DNA of 44,915 nucleotides, taken from the NCBI GenBank assembly GCA_030447785.1, contig JAUJOF010000018.1, positions 1 to 44,915 of the forward strand, written 5' to 3'. Numbering within the stretch: position 1 is the first letter of the stretch; each line of letters opens with the position of its first letter. The notes under the pieces are model-generated. The model worked only from the letters and a program-made list of their open reading frames with translations. It was not told where the DNA came from and made no database searches. A program made the position numbers and the translations under genes. The DNA comes from Solirubrobacteraceae bacterium. Its GTDB lineage: Bacteria > Actinomycetota > Thermoleophilia > Solirubrobacterales > Solirubrobacteraceae. This document shows positions 34,425 to 41,716 of the stretch, one piece after another.

Positions 34425-34745
34425 GCGAGCCTCGGCCGAGGCGACGGCCGCCAACTCTCCGCAGGGCGGGGCTGCAGCGACGCGAGGTGCTCGTCGAGCG
34501 CCTGGCGGGCGGCGCGGAGCGCCGACACCTGTGAGGCGATACAGCCGTCGGCGCGGGCGGCCCTCGATCTTGGGGTCGATGTCCTCCCAGCGCCGCTCCA
34601 CCCACTCGGCCTTGAGCAGCCGGTCAAGGACCGGATAGACCGTGCCCGGCTTCAGCCGCGACCGCTTGCACAGCTCGAGGCCATACCAGTCGGCGTCTGG
34701 ATCGCTAAGCATCGTGCTCAGCACCGTGAGCGTCTGTGTCGTCAT
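34421..34745 (-). CDS. PadR-family transcriptional regulator, frameshifted
   Basis: About 108 residues after restoring one base near 34524-34532. The N-terminal part reads LTVLSTMLSDPDADWYGLEL, CKRSRLKPGTVYPVLDRLLK and EGRPRRRLYRLT, the PadR winged helix. In the second frame ALRAARQALDEHLASLQPRP gives the C-terminal dimerisation helix, and the stop overlaps the sugar-transferase start as ATGA. Without the correction the gene would appear fused to the sugar transferase. PadR proteins bind as dimers and often repress an adjacent membrane-protein gene. Confidence 0.7.
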
Positions 34746-34972
34746 GCGCGGCGCACCCATGATCCGATCACGATATAGGCTAACAGACAACCCGATATAG
34801 GGCCCTGGAAGGCACGCGTTTCGGGGGCTCGCGGGCGATGACGACGATTGCGGGCGCCACCCCCTCCCCGTACGAGCGCCTTGGGAGCTACGGAAGACCA
34901 GGCGACCGACGGAACATCGACTGGAAGCCCGTGCTCCGATCGCTTTCGGGCGGCTCGTAGGCTGTGGGCCTG

Positions 34973-35788
34973 ATGAGGGCCGAGCCGATGCTGCTGCACA
35001 CCTGTCGGGTGGCGCCGGCGGGACCGGGCTGGGTGCTTGAGCCCAAGTGGGATGGCTATCGGCTTATGGCCACCACCGGGCCGCGCGCGGAGGCGTGGAC
35101 GCGCCATGGCACGCGCCTGGAGGAGCGCCTGCCCGAGCTTCGCGCTGCCCTGGATCAGCTGCCGGCCGGGACCCTGCTTGACGGCGAGCTGGTCGCCCTG
35201 GGCACGGACGCCGACGGGCGCCCCGCGCAGGCCTGGGAGGCGCTGGGCGAGCTGTGGCGCCGTGGCCGCGTGGCCGCGGGCGTCGACGTGCGCTTGGTCT
35301 GCTTCGACGTGCTCGAGGCCGGCGGGCGGACGCTTGACGATCGCCCGTGGTACCAGCGCCGCGCACGGCTGTGTTCCTTGCTCGAGGGCGCGCCCGCCGA
35401 CTTGGTGGTCAGCCCCGTCTTCGAAGAGGACCTCGCCGGCGCACACGCCCGGCTGGTGGCGACGGGCTTTGAGGGATCGGTGCTCAAGCAGGGGGACGGC
35501 CGCTATGCGCGCGCGCGTCGCTCGCGCGGCTGGCTGAAGCTCAAGCAGCGCCAGACGGCCACCGTGCGGGTGGCCTTCGGCAGCCGCGGACGCGATGGCG
35601 CATTCCACGCGGCCTTTCGCGAGCCCGACGTCGACTGGCTGCAATGGGCCACCGTCCGCCACTTGGCGCTGCAGCGCACGTTGGGCGCCGGTGCCCGCGA
35701 CTTGGAGGGCCAGATCGCCTTCTCGCATCGCAACGCGCGCGGAGCCGCGCGCGAGGCCCGCCTGGTGGCCTTGGCCGCGGCGGCCTGA
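34973..35788 (+). CDS. ATP-dependent DNA ligase, catalytic core only
   Basis: 271 residues. The nucleotidyltransferase motifs are in order: EPKWDGYR with the adenylated lysine K25, DGELVAL (motif III), then FEGSVLKQ (motif IV) and WLKLKQ (motif V), followed by a short OB-fold-like part (TATVRVAFGSRGRDG). It is a minimal LigC/LigD-ligase-like enzyme without extra domains, probably sealing nicks in repair. A TAGGCT box lies nine bases before the ATG. It stands alone and is convergent with small membrane-protein genes. Confidence 0.85.
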   Translation: MRAEPMLLHTCRVAPAGPGWVLEPKWDGYRLMATTGPRAEAWTRHGTRLEERLPELRAALDQLPAGTLLDGELVALGTDADGRPAQAWEALGELWRRGRVAAGVDVRLVCFDVLEAGGRTLDDRPWYQRRARLCSLLEGAPADLVVSPVFEEDLAGAHARLVATGFEGSVLKQGDGRYARARRSRGWLKLKQRQTATVRVAFGSRGRDGAFHAAFREPDVDWLQWATVRHLALQRTLGAGARDLEGQIAFSHRNARGAAREARLVALAAAA

Positions 35789-35793
35789 GCCGC

Positions 35794-36018
35794 TTACGGG
35801 CGGCCGGGCGTCCTGCGCTGGGCGGGGCGGCGCATGGGGCGACGCAGCGCGTCGCGTTCGGTCCAGCCCAGCGCGAGCGCGATCGCGGTGCTGCTGGCGA
35901 TGAGGCCCAGGGTGCTGGCCAGGGCGCTGTCGGCGCCCAGCAGGTAGGCGCCGCCCATGACGACCACCACGGCCAGGCAGGCGGCGAGGGTGACCTGGGA
36001 GAAGGGGTGGCGCAGCAC
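35794..36018 (-). CDS. Small two-helix membrane protein
   Basis: 74 residues beginning with GTG at 36018. Two hydrophobic helices (LAACLAVVVVMGGAYLLG and LASTLGLIASSTAIALALGW) are followed by an Arg/Pro tail (LRRPMRRPAQRR). It is convergent with the ligase gene, separated by five bases. No family recognised. Confidence 0.5.
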   Translation of the reverse strand: MLRHPFSQVTLAACLAVVVVMGGAYLLGADSALASTLGLIASSTAIALALGWTERDALRRPMRRPAQRRTPGRP

Positions 36019-36045
36019 GCAAGGAAAGGGTATCGCCGGGTGCGG

Positions 36046-36303
36046 TCAGCCGCCGAGGCGGAAGGTGATGTAGGCGACGATGCCCGCAAACGCGCCGGCG
36101 CCGGCGCCGTAGCCGGCCAGCTTGCCGATGTCGACGTCGCGGCGCAGGCCGCGCGCGATGGTGCCCGCGGTCCAGCCGATCGCGGCGCCCACGCCGCCGA
36201 AGGCGCCGATGTAGGCGCCCAGGTCGCTGACCAGGTCAGGGATCGGTGGCTCGCTGGCCCCGACGACGGCGAGAATTCCCGCGGCGCTGACCGCGGTGGA
36301 CAG
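36046..36303 (-). CDS. Small Gly/Ala-rich membrane protein, start uncertain
   Basis: The minus strand encodes GILAVVGASEPP, then LGAYIGAFGGVGAAIGWTAG, KLAGYGAGAGAFAGIVAYIT and FRLGG before the stop. This is convincing as a small membrane protein with two helices. There is no ATG, GTG or TTG upstream of the first helix; the listed start is a CTG, and an indel may hide the true one. It lies between the 74-residue membrane protein and the lipoprotein gene. Confidence 0.4.
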   Translation of the reverse strand: MSTAVSAAGILAVVGASEPPIPDLVSDLGAYIGAFGGVGAAIGWTAGTIARGLRRDVDIGKLAGYGAGAGAFAGIVAYITFRLGG

Positions 36304-36329
36304 GTGGTGAGCGTTGGTCGTGACTCGTC

Positions 36330-36989
36330 CTACAGGACGCGGACACGTTTGGCGACAGGAAGCGCGCTACCGCAACGCACACCGGAAACGCGAACTCGCT
36401 GGCCCCGTCGCAGTCGTGGTTCGCCGGCGACTGCGGGTGGGGCCACTCGAGTTGCCGCCTCGACGCGCACGACGGTACTGCCCCTAGGGCGTCGCAGCCT
36501 GAAGCGGTCGCCCCCAAGGACAGCGCCGACAACGCCGGTCGCCCTCCAGGCTGGGCAGCGGCGGTTGTTGGGGGTGTAGTCGGGCAACCGGCTCGAGCGC
36601 CAAAAAACGCGGTGCAAGGGGTGGTCGCGCAGCGCTGTGAGATATCCGCGGCCGAGGTAGAGTGTCTCGTTGTCCTCGGCCACGAGAGCGACGCGTGGGT
36701 TGACGCCTCGAAACCCCGCGGCGACCAGGGGCCTATCAGGCTCAGCTTGCTCGCATCCGGGCTCTACGACGTCATAGCGTCCTGCTTTCGGCGGCAGCCG
36801 CTCGAGTTGGGCGAGGTCCAAGGCGACCCCGTCCAGGGTCGTGCCCCCGAACCGGACCACAGCGCCGCAGCTCGAGCCGCCGCTCGCCCTGGCGCCTGAA
36901 CCGCTGTTCGCGCAGGCGGCCACAACGAGGCCGACAAGCACCAGCGACGCAAGCAGCAGCGAAGAGACCCGTCGTGTCAAGACGAGCAT
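36330..36989 (-). CDS. Putative lipoprotein
   Basis: 219 residues. The signal peptide SSLLLASLVLVGLVVAAC ends in a lipobox (VAAC), followed by a Ser/Gly linker. The mature part is beta-rich (VVRFGGTTLDGVALDLAQLE, VALVAEDNETLYLG, GDRFRLRRPRGSTVVRVEA), without recognised domain. The ATG at 36989 overlaps the upstream reading frame by 13 bases. Function unknown; it should be exported and anchored outside the membrane. Confidence 0.65.
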   Translation of the reverse strand: MLVLTRRVSSLLLASLVLVGLVVAACANSGSGARASGGSSCGAVVRFGGTTLDGVALDLAQLERLPPKAGRYDVVEPGCEQAEPDRPLVAAGFRGVNPRVALVAEDNETLYLGRGYLTALRDHPLHRVFWRSSRLPDYTPNNRRCPAWRATGVVGAVLGGDRFRLRRPRGSTVVRVEAATRVAPPAVAGEPRLRRGQRVRVSGVRCGSALPVAKRVRVL

Positions 36990-37489
36990 CGCTGCTCAGC
37001 AGCCTTCCCGTGTGCAGAGGCCGTTAAGGTCGGCACCGCCGAGCAGCCGCCGCTCCTCTTGGAAATCGAACAACCGGTACATGATCTGCCGTCGGGCGCC
37101 CTCGGAGCCGCCTTGAACATGCGCGATTCGTGCCCGGCCACGCTCCAGAGATCGTACGCGGTCTCCCGGTCCCTCGGCACAGGACCGAGGCCCGTCCACC
37201 ATTCGGCCCTTCTGTTTAGGCCGATGTCCGTTTCGTAGGTGTTGCGGTCGTCGTGTACGGTGTGTTCGCACCCGAGGGGGAGGGTTTCCGTGTCGAACCG
37301 GCAGTGGCCGCGCAGGAAGGTACCTCCGCGCCCGGCGTTTCGGAAGTCGACCGTGTTGATGGCAAGCTCGGCGCGTCGGCGTAGGCCCAGCTGGGCGGCA
37401 AGGCGTCGGCGGCCTACTTGTGTTCTTGTGTCCTCCTGGGGGTCGAGGATGGTGGCCTTCACCCCTGCGGTGGCCACCACGCGCAGCAC
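36977..37489 (-). CDS. Hypothetical protein starting inside repeat copy 2
   Basis: The frame opens in the dispersed repeat (LRVVATAGVKATILDPQE) and continues with INTVDFRNAGRGGTFLRGHC, RFDTETLPLGCEHTV and TAYDLWSVAGHESRMF, which look coding. The end is Cys/Ser-rich. It overlaps the lipoprotein start by 13 bases, which argues for coupling. The actual start is unclear: the repeat's AGGAGG is not followed by a start codon here. No family recognised. Confidence 0.35.
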   Translation of the reverse strand: MLRVVATAGVKATILDPQEDTRTQVGRRRLAAQLGLRRRAELAINTVDFRNAGRGGTFLRGHCRFDTETLPLGCEHTVHDDRNTYETDIGLNRRAEWWTGLGPVPRDRETAYDLWSVAGHESRMFKAAPRAPDGRSCTGCSISKRSGGCSAVPTLTASAHGKAAEQRCSS

Positions 37490-37492
37490 CTC
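37430..37492 (-). repeat. Dispersed repeat of about 60 bp, copy 2
   Basis: Near-identical to 4954-5016 and in the same orientation, 32 kb away. Here the stem arms GTGGCC and GGCCAC are perfect on the minus strand. The sequences on both sides differ from those at copy 1. Confidence 0.7.
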
Positions 37493-37546
37493 CAGGCGGT
37501 CGCCGAAGCCAACAGGCTCTGACGTGCTCTCGAGGGGCGGGCTGGC

Positions 37547-37552
37547 TAGCCT
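37547..37552 (+). promoter_or_regulatory. -10-like box TAGCCT, leaderless start
   Basis: TAGCCT lies eight bases before the GTG at 37561, with no Shine-Dalgarno. It fixes the start of the nuclease lipoprotein. Confidence 0.45.
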
Positions 37553-37560
37553 GCCGAGTC

Positions 37561-38295
37561 GTGAAGGCGAGAACCGCGGCCCTGGCGGTCGGCGCTGCCG
37601 CGCTCGTCGGATGCGGTGGCCAAGAGCCTCAGGGGCCCGCCGGCCAGCCTCAGGCCCAACAGCAGACTGAGCGCGGGCAGCCCACCGCGAAGCAGCGCGA
37701 GGCGCCCGAGCGCCGACGGCGCGAGCAGGCGGGGCGCACCGCGATGGTCACCCGCGTGATCGACGGGGACACCATCGAGCTCCAGGGCGTCGGACGGGTG
37801 AGGCTGACGGGCGTTGACACCCCAGAGCGCGGAGAGGAGTGCTACGAGGAGGCCACCGACTACCTGCGCGACCGCGTCGACGGGCGCACGGTGCGCTACC
37901 GCTACCAGCAGCAGCGCACCGACCGCTACGACAGGGCGCTGCTGGACATCTTCCGCGGCGGCCAGCTGGTCAACCTCGACATCGCCCAGGCCGGGTGGGG
38001 CGAGGAGCTGACCATCGCCCCCAACGACCGCTACGCCGACCGCATCGCTGCCGCCGAGGCCGACGCGCGCGCCGAGCCGCGCGGGCGCTGGGCCGGCTGC
38101 GCGCCAGAGCCCGAGCCGGAGCCGGCGCCCTCGCCGTCCGCGCAGGACGACGACGACTCCGATAGCGGCGCCGGCGGCTCGCTTCCGCCTCCCCCGCCCG
38201 ATCTCGATTGCTCCGACCTCGACGGCCCCGTCGCCGTCGGGCCCGATGACCCTCACCGTCTTGATGCCGACGGCGACGGGACGGGCTGCGACTAG
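37561..38295 (+). CDS. Secreted thermonuclease (SNase) with excalibur domain
   Basis: 244 residues. The lipoprotein-type signal AALAVGAAALVGCGG is followed by a Gln-rich linker and an SNase domain: VTRVIDGDTIELQGVGRVRL, GVDTPERGEECYEEATDYL and RTDRYDRALLDIF, which hold the catalytic Arg, Glu, Arg set and a calcium-binding Asp. An acidic Pro-rich linker leads to a C-terminal excalibur domain, LDCSDL then LDADGDGTGC, with its DxDxDGxxC calcium motif. It would degrade DNA or RNA outside the cell. The stop is 41 bases before the IS110 boundary. Confidence 0.88.
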   Translation: MKARTAALAVGAAALVGCGGQEPQGPAGQPQAQQQTERGQPTAKQREAPERRRREQAGRTAMVTRVIDGDTIELQGVGRVRLTGVDTPERGEECYEEATDYLRDRVDGRTVRYRYQQQRTDRYDRALLDIFRGGQLVNLDIAQAGWGEELTIAPNDRYADRIAAAEADARAEPRGRWAGCAPEPEPEPAPSPSAQDDDDSDSGAGGSLPPPPPDLDCSDLDGPVAVGPDDPHRLDADGDGTGCD

Positions 38296-38355
38296 GGGGC
38301 TACTCGTCGAGGACCTCGAGCCGCTGCTAGCGCCTGGCATGGAATGTCATGAAGG

Positions 38356-38413
38356 AGGGCCTCCCGCAGCAGACTGAGCTGGTCTGAGTCTCAACCCGCC
38401 GAAGGGAGGCCCT
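38356..38413 (+). promoter_or_regulatory. Hairpin leader of IS110 transposase, hides ribosome site
   Basis: AGGGCCTCCC (38356-38365) pairs perfectly with GGGAGGCCCT (38404-38413). The right arm contains the only Shine-Dalgarno (GGGAGG, seven bases before the GTG at 38417). An inner hairpin CAGAC/GTCTG (38370-38386) lies in the loop. It may limit transposase translation, form part of a bridge RNA, or both. Confidence 0.5.
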
Positions 38414-38416
38414 GCC

Positions 38417-39472
38417 GTGCAGTTTGTCGGGATCGATTGGTCGTATCGACGAGCGGCGTGGTGCGCGCTGAGCCCGAGCGGCGCCGTGGTCGGCGAGGGA
38501 GCGGTGCCGGCCGATGAGGACGGCCTGGCGCGGCTGGTCATCGAGCGCGGCGTCGAGGTCCGCGGTGTCGTCGAGATGATGAGCGGCGCGATCTGGGTCC
38601 GCGATCGCCTGGCCGACGCCGGCTGGCAGATGCAGATCGCCCACGCCCGCAAGGTCCGCGACGTCGCGCCGCTGGCCTGCAAGACCGACAAGGTCGACGC
38701 CCGCGTGCTCGCCGAGCTGTGCCGCCGGGACCTCGTTCCGGAGCTGTGGGTTCCATCGCTGACCGATCGGGAGCTGCGCGAACGACTGCGCCGCAGGACC
38801 CACCTGGTCCGGATGCGCGCCTCGGCGATGAACCGCATCTTCGGGCTGCTCACCCAATGGGGCACACGCCTCTCGCTCGACCGACTGCGCCAGCCCGACG
38901 CGCTGCAGCTGCTCGAGGATCGCGGCATCCCTGCCGTCTGGCGGCGCTCGATCCAGGAGGCGCTGGATGTCATCGACCTGCTCGACAGCCGCATCAACCC
39001 GCTCGAACACGAGCTGCGGCCACTCGCTCGCGCCGACCCCCGCGTCCAGCTGCTCGACACGATTCCCGGTGTCGGCGACCTCCTGGGCCTGACGCTCGCC
39101 TCGGAGATCGGCGACGTCTCCAGGTTCGCCTCCGCGCGCAAGCTCATCGGCTACGCCGGCCTAAGCCCCAAGATCAACCAGTCCGGAGACCGCTCCCGCA
39201 CCGGCTCGCTCTCCAAGGCCGGATCACGCACGCTGCGCTGGGCCGCCGTCGAAGCCGCCCAACACGCCTGGCGCGAGAGCAATCCCTGGCACCGCCTCTA
39301 CACCGACCTCGCCGACCGCGCCGGCAAGAACCCCGCCAAAGCGGCCGTCGCTCGCAAGATCCTCATCGCCGCCTGGCACGTCCTCTCGCGCCAGCAGCCC
39401 TTCAAGCCGCCCCAGCCGCCGGCTGGGCCCACCGTTGTCTCGGCAAGCTCCCGCTGCTTTCTGGCCGCCTGA
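38417..39472 (+). CDS. IS110-family transposase
   Basis: 351 residues. The N-terminal RuvC-like DEDD domain shows FVGIDWSYR (D7), VEMMSGAIW (E53) and KTDKVDARVLAEL (D91, D94). The C-terminal Tnp domain has LLDTIPGVGDLLGLTLASEI, FASARKLIGYAGLSP and GSLSKAGSRTLRWAAVEAA, which contains the conserved serine implicated in recombination. Length and order match IS110. It uses a guide RNA to select target and donor. The GTG start has its Shine-Dalgarno inside a hairpin. Confidence 0.93.
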   Translation: MQFVGIDWSYRRAAWCALSPSGAVVGEGAVPADEDGLARLVIERGVEVRGVVEMMSGAIWVRDRLADAGWQMQIAHARKVRDVAPLACKTDKVDARVLAELCRRDLVPELWVPSLTDRELRERLRRRTHLVRMRASAMNRIFGLLTQWGTRLSLDRLRQPDALQLLEDRGIPAVWRRSIQEALDVIDLLDSRINPLEHELRPLARADPRVQLLDTIPGVGDLLGLTLASEIGDVSRFASARKLIGYAGLSPKINQSGDRSRTGSLSKAGSRTLRWAAVEAAQHAWRESNPWHRLYTDLADRAGKNPAKAAVARKILIAAWHVLSRQQPFKPPQPPAGPTVVSASSRCFLAA

Positions 39473-39747
39473 CGGCCCCGCATGGAATTGAGAAGCCGAG
39501 ACAGCTCCCACGAACACTCTGCGCCGACCCCAGCGCCGAAAGAGAAATGAGCACGACCTCGCCGACAGGGAGCCCCGAAAGGAGGCATTGACAACAGCCA
39601 AACCATCAAAGAGAAAGGAGCAGCGCGTGGCGTAGCCTAAACGTGACGCGCGCCGGTTACGGTAGCCGCTTGGTGGGTTACTGCTCGTGAGGGACGAGCC
39701 ACGTCTAGGTCGATCACGGGATCGCTGAACGCTCTAGCATTGGCGGC
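39473..39747. other. IS110 right flank and intergenic
   Basis: Contains the right GCATGGAAT at 39480-39488, an A-rich purine stretch (39598-39625) and a TAGCAT box at 39735. No gene was seen. If this element belongs to the IS1111 branch, its guide RNA would be expected here. Confidence 0.35.
39735..39740 (+). promoter_or_regulatory. -10-like box TAGCAT, leaderless start
   Basis: TAGCAT lies seven bases before the ATG at 39748, with no Shine-Dalgarno. It is the same arrangement as at five other genes in this window. Confidence 0.5.
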
Positions 39748-40284
39748 ATGACGACGTCTCCGACCGAGCCGTCCGTTGATAATGTTGCAAAGCGCGCCCT
39801 GCCGATCATGGAAGGCCGCTGGACGACAGTGCGCGAACTTGAGGCAAGGTTGGGAGTCGCGCCCGGCACTCCTTGGGTCACGAGCTGGGTCGAAGAGGCC
39901 AGGAAGCTCGCCTACCTCGACCGAAACCCGGACCCTAAGCTGGCCGATGACGAGTACCAAACAACTGCCAAGGGCCGCAACCTGCTGCGGAGCAGGGGGT
40001 CGCGACTGATGCACCACCCGCTAGCGATGCGCGTGGGGGCCTCGGTCGGCGGCAGCGTCGTTGGGGCCTTCGCGAGTGCTGGCGCCGGCGGTCTCTTTGG
40101 CGCTAGCCTCGTCCAACTATTGGACGGAGAAGCGACGGACGCTGAGTCAGGTATCTTCGGCGCCTCCGTGGGATTGCTCCTCGTGTCGCTGTTCAGGGGC
40201 GTCGAAGAGATGCGCCGTAAGCGGCCACTTTCTTCGGAAGCGAACAGTCACGAAGGAGAGTTCGCGGAGGAAAAGAGCGCCTAG
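39748..40284 (+). CDS. Hypothetical protein, winged-helix-like N-terminus plus membrane segments
   Basis: 178 residues. The first 80 (ALPIMEGRWTTVRELEARLG, WVTSWVEEARKLAYLDR, YQTTAKGRNLLRSRG) have the length and pattern of a small winged-helix domain. Two Gly/Ala-rich hydrophobic segments follow (VGASVGGSVVGAFASAGAGG and GIFGASVGLLLVSLF), then a charged tail. It may be a membrane-linked DNA-binding or signalling protein. Function unknown. Confidence 0.55.
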   Translation: MTTSPTEPSVDNVAKRALPIMEGRWTTVRELEARLGVAPGTPWVTSWVEEARKLAYLDRNPDPKLADDEYQTTAKGRNLLRSRGSRLMHHPLAMRVGASVGGSVVGAFASAGAGGLFGASLVQLLDGEATDAESGIFGASVGLLLVSLFRGVEEMRRKRPLSSEANSHEGEFAEEKSA

Positions 40285-40510
40285 CGCTGGGTGATGGACC
40301 GGAGTGCCTGCGCTGCTCTGATTGGTCCAATTACCGTCATGCGGAACGGGGGAGTAAGGACGTGGGCCAGCGAGCATCGGCTTTATGTGGGGATTACATG
40401 ACCAGCGCGGAGATCGGGTGTTGGTGCCGTTGCCGCATGTACCGATCACGCGCTTACGGTTTAAGCGAGACTCTGCCGAGTCACCGAGCCAGCCCGTACC
40501 AGCCGGCTGA

Positions 40511-40528
40511 CATTGTCCGGGTACAATG
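40511..40528. promoter_or_regulatory. Inverted repeat CATTGT-CCGGGT-ACAATG
   Basis: Perfect six-base arms with a six-base spacer in a non-coding region. It could be an operator or a promoter-associated palindrome. No adjacent start codon is convincing. Confidence 0.3.
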
Positions 40529-40740
40529 CGTTTAACGCCCAGCTGACGCGGGCTTCGGGAGAAAGCGAAGGCGCGAGCTAGAACGCCCCCTCCGCTTGAC
40601 GTGTGACCGGCGCGCTCTGAGCTCCTGCGGCGCGACGTGTCCCTGGCCGACCAGACCACTCTCTCCCTCAACACCACCTTCTTGACACAGGAGCAGCGCC
40701 AACAGCAGCGTCGTGCCACTGACCCAGACTGCTGCAAGGG

Positions 40741-40793
40741 ACGACGACGGGCAGCGGCGCGCTCCGGCGGTGATGGCGCCTGCAGAGCATGGA
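40741..40793. repeat. Local imperfect direct repeat, copy A
   Basis: Matches 41717-41767, with the last 21 bases identical (ATGGCGCCTGCAGAGCATGG plus one base). It lies in non-coding DNA 200 bp beyond the stop of the 40991-41641 gene. Confidence 0.6.
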
Positions 40794-40990
40794 AGCCAGG
40801 AGCGACTCGGACTCCGGCGGACTGTGCAGGTCCGCCGAACTGCGACGCTCTTGAGGCCGCAGGCTGCACCGCCTCGACTTGAAGCTCCCACCGAACAAGA
40901 CATTGCTTCGGGGTGCGCCCGTCGCGGGCGTCCGCAAGAGGAGAGGACCTAGCCGACGTTTCCGGTGGCTGTCGCGATGTGAAGAAAGAG

Positions 40991-41641
40991 CTACTCCGAC
41001 ACAGCCGCCAGCAACGCATGCCTAGCGCCGTCGACTCGGGCGGCGTTTGCTTGACCGGCTGTCTCGGTGATCTCCGTCACAACGGCGGCAGCAGCCGTGT
41101 CATCGTCGGCATTCTTGACCTTGTTCACAGCGTCGGAAACGGCGACGGCAGGTGTGGCATCACCTGCGAGTGTTTCAGCCGCAGCCTGAACGACACCGCG
41201 CAGTTCCTGAGTCTTCGCTAGCGCGACGAATCGGTCTTGAAGGACTCGAAGGAACGCAGCGCCAGCCAAACCCGCAATGAGACCGGTGGCCAGTACAGCC
41301 TCAGTCTCCATTGTCTCAGTGGTCACGCCGTTCGTGACGACTTGAGTCTCCGGCGCGAGCGTCAACGCGGCGATACAACCAGCAACCACGCCAATCGGGA
41401 TCGAGGCTAACGAGCCAAGGTCATACCAGCGCTTCGTGTCTTTCCATCGGGGGCGTTCCAGCCCTCCCCAGTCGCCGCTCCGTCCTCGCGACGTAACGAG
41501 TTCCCCGACAAATGCACCAATCAGTCCCGCGATTGCGGCATAGAGAAGCACGCGCCCCAAGTCGCCGCTATCTGCCAGCGTGACCGCAAGAATGCTGTTC
41601 CCCTTCCTCTTCGGAGTCGGTGTCCGACCTACTCCTACCAC
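40991..41641 (-). CDS. Hypothetical membrane protein (216 aa)
   Basis: From the GTG at 41641: a polar start (VGRTPTPKRKGNSILAV), a first membrane helix (GRVLLYAAIAGLIGAFVGEL), a charged loop (RPRWKDTKRWYDLGS), a second helix (IPIGVVAGCIAALTLAP), a third (AVLATGLIAGLAGAAFLRVL), and a long Ala-rich soluble tail (AAETLAGDATPAVAVSDAVN). The frame is open far upstream, but that part is Arg-rich and includes the repeat. Function unknown. Confidence 0.5.
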   Translation of the reverse strand: MVGVGRTPTPKRKGNSILAVTLADSGDLGRVLLYAAIAGLIGAFVGELVTSRGRSGDWGGLERPRWKDTKRWYDLGSLASIPIGVVAGCIAALTLAPETQVVTNGVTTETMETEAVLATGLIAGLAGAAFLRVLQDRFVALAKTQELRGVVQAAAETLAGDATPAVAVSDAVNKVKNADDDTAAAAVVTEITETAGQANAARVDGARHALLAAVSE

Positions 41642-41716
41642 TTTTCCGTCGGGGTGTCCATGACGCGCGTGCTGTCCACTACGTGCGTGGACGGCTTGCA
41701 CCCGCTGCTGCTTCGG

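Larger units (their letters stand above)
38337..39488 (+). mobile_element. IS110-family insertion sequence
   Basis: A single transposase gene is flanked by two copies of GCATGGAAT, at 38337-38345 and 39480-39488. I take these as the element-target junctions, though the true ends may differ by some bases. IS110 elements lack terminal inverted repeats and carry a guide (bridge/seek) RNA in a non-coding end; the left non-coding part here is structured. Confidence 0.5.
40285..40990. other. 706-base region with no convincing gene
   Basis: Frames on both strands are Ser/Arg/Cys-rich and unlike proteins. It holds a palindrome at 40511-40528 and repeat copy A at 40741-40793. GC is lower than in the flanking operons. 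Confidence 0.4.

Noticed and set aside
33600..34790. An apparent PadR-sugar transferase fusion protein of 396 residues
   Set aside because: The fusion arises from a single-base frameshift in padR; the true PadR end and the ATGA junction at 34421-34424 are visible in the other frame.
40147..41019. A 290-codon minus-strand open frame
   Set aside because: Ser/Arg/Cys-rich, spans the palindrome and a repeat copy, and overlaps a better plus-strand gene; no start signal.
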